Shown here: piece by piece, positions 5,687 through 5,731 of the stretch
Numbering within the stretch: the stretch's first letter is position 1
Layout: every line of letters begins with the position of its first letter
DNA from: an uncultured Oscillospiraceae bacterium
Lineage (GTDB): Bacteria > Bacillota > Clostridia > Oscillospirales > Ruminococcaceae
Length of the DNA stretch: 5,731 nt
Assembly: GCA_905212515.1 (NCBI GenBank)
Contig: CAJMEU010000167.1
Coordinates: 1-5,731 of the forward strand
Direction of reading: 5' to 3'
Position numbers and translations under genes: made by a program
Notes under the pieces: generated by a model
Databases searched by the model: none
Told to the model about the DNA's origin: nothing
The model's input: only the letters and a program-made list of their open reading frames with translations

Positions 5687-5715
5687 CGGACAAAGACACC
5701 GTATCAGGGTATAAA
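5687..5715 (+). promoter_or_regulatory. Weak candidate sigma-A promoter near the window end
   Basis: CGGACA (5687-5692, 4 of 6 to TTGACA) is separated by 17 nt from TATAAA (5710-5715, 5 of 6 to TATAAT). Transcription would begin about 5721, at or just after the ATG at 5719, so if both are real the message would be almost leaderless. Chance matches are common in AT-rich DNA. Confidence 0.25.
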
Positions 5716-5718
5716 AAT

Positions 5719-5731
5719 ATGAAAAACTCAG
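5719..5731 (+). CDS. Possible start of a further gene (cut by window end)
   Basis: ATG 5719 opens the frame M-K-N-S and then leaves the window. Lysine/asparagine-rich starts of this kind are common in Firmicutes. The ribosome binding site is poor: AGGG at 5706-5709, 9 nt before. Nothing can be said about the product. In Bacillus the genes after tatD include rnmV and ksgA, but no trace of either is visible here. Confidence 0.3.

Larger units (their letters stand above)
5611..5731. other. AT-richer intergenic tail after tatD
   Basis: These 121 nt have clearly lower GC than the genes before them (for example ATTTTAAAAATAAAATT at 5664-5680). No strong hairpin with a T-run is visible; only a weak GGGC/GCCC pairing with an internal loop around the AT stretch (about 5661-5686). 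No conserved gene was found; the region probably holds the promoter or leader of whatever starts at or beyond 5719. Confidence 0.5.

Noticed and set aside
5607..5714. 35-residue ORF starting in the ATGA at the end of tatD
   Set aside because: The overlap is suggestive of coupling, but there is no ribosome binding site, codons such as ATA, TTA, AGA and AGG are unlike the neighbours, and the basic peptide matches nothing I know.

Overview
The window looks like part of a GC-rich chromosome from a Gram-positive gut-type Firmicute, most likely class Clostridia, order Oscillospirales (Faecalibacterium/Gemmiger/Subdoligranulum-like). This is an inference from strongly GC-biased third codon positions, AGGAGG-type ribosome binding sites, a Clostridia-type M50 membrane protein and the metG/tatD pairing typical of Firmicutes. 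All real genes lie on the + strand and are tightly packed. I see no rRNA, tRNA, CRISPR array, transposase or phage gene.

Layout: (1) 1-455, the 3' end of asnB (asparagine synthetase B), cut by the window edge. (2) 456-553, a short spacer with a perfect GC-rich hairpin, followed by a decayed second copy of the last 17 codons of asnB. (3) 543-1673, an M50/site-2-protease-like membrane protein with a TPR-like cytosolic tail; its start codon lies inside the asnB relic. (4) 1717-3699, metG (methionyl-tRNA synthetase) with a zinc knuckle and C-terminal OB-fold tRNA-binding domain. (5) 3700-3870, an intergenic block made almost wholly of three stem-loops, two of which share a 14-nt tail; it looks like an interspersed repeat. 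(6) 3876-4820, a CPBP-family (CAAX/Abi) intramembrane metalloprotease. (7) 4825-5610, a TatD-family metal-dependent nuclease, 4 nt downstream and probably translationally coupled. (8) 5611-5731, an AT-richer tail with a possible start of another gene at 5719.

How the genes relate: asnB, metG and tatD are housekeeping genes (asparagine synthesis, tRNA charging, nucleic acid quality control). metG and tatD are direct neighbours in many Firmicutes; here a hairpin block and a CPBP protease gene separate them. Two unrelated membrane-embedded metalloprotease families (M50 and CPBP) flank metG; no shared substrate can be read from the sequence.

I do not see a clear new multi-gene system. The most interesting signals are small: the asnB 3'-end relic that provides the start codon of the next gene, and the modular hairpin block between metG and the CPBP gene.
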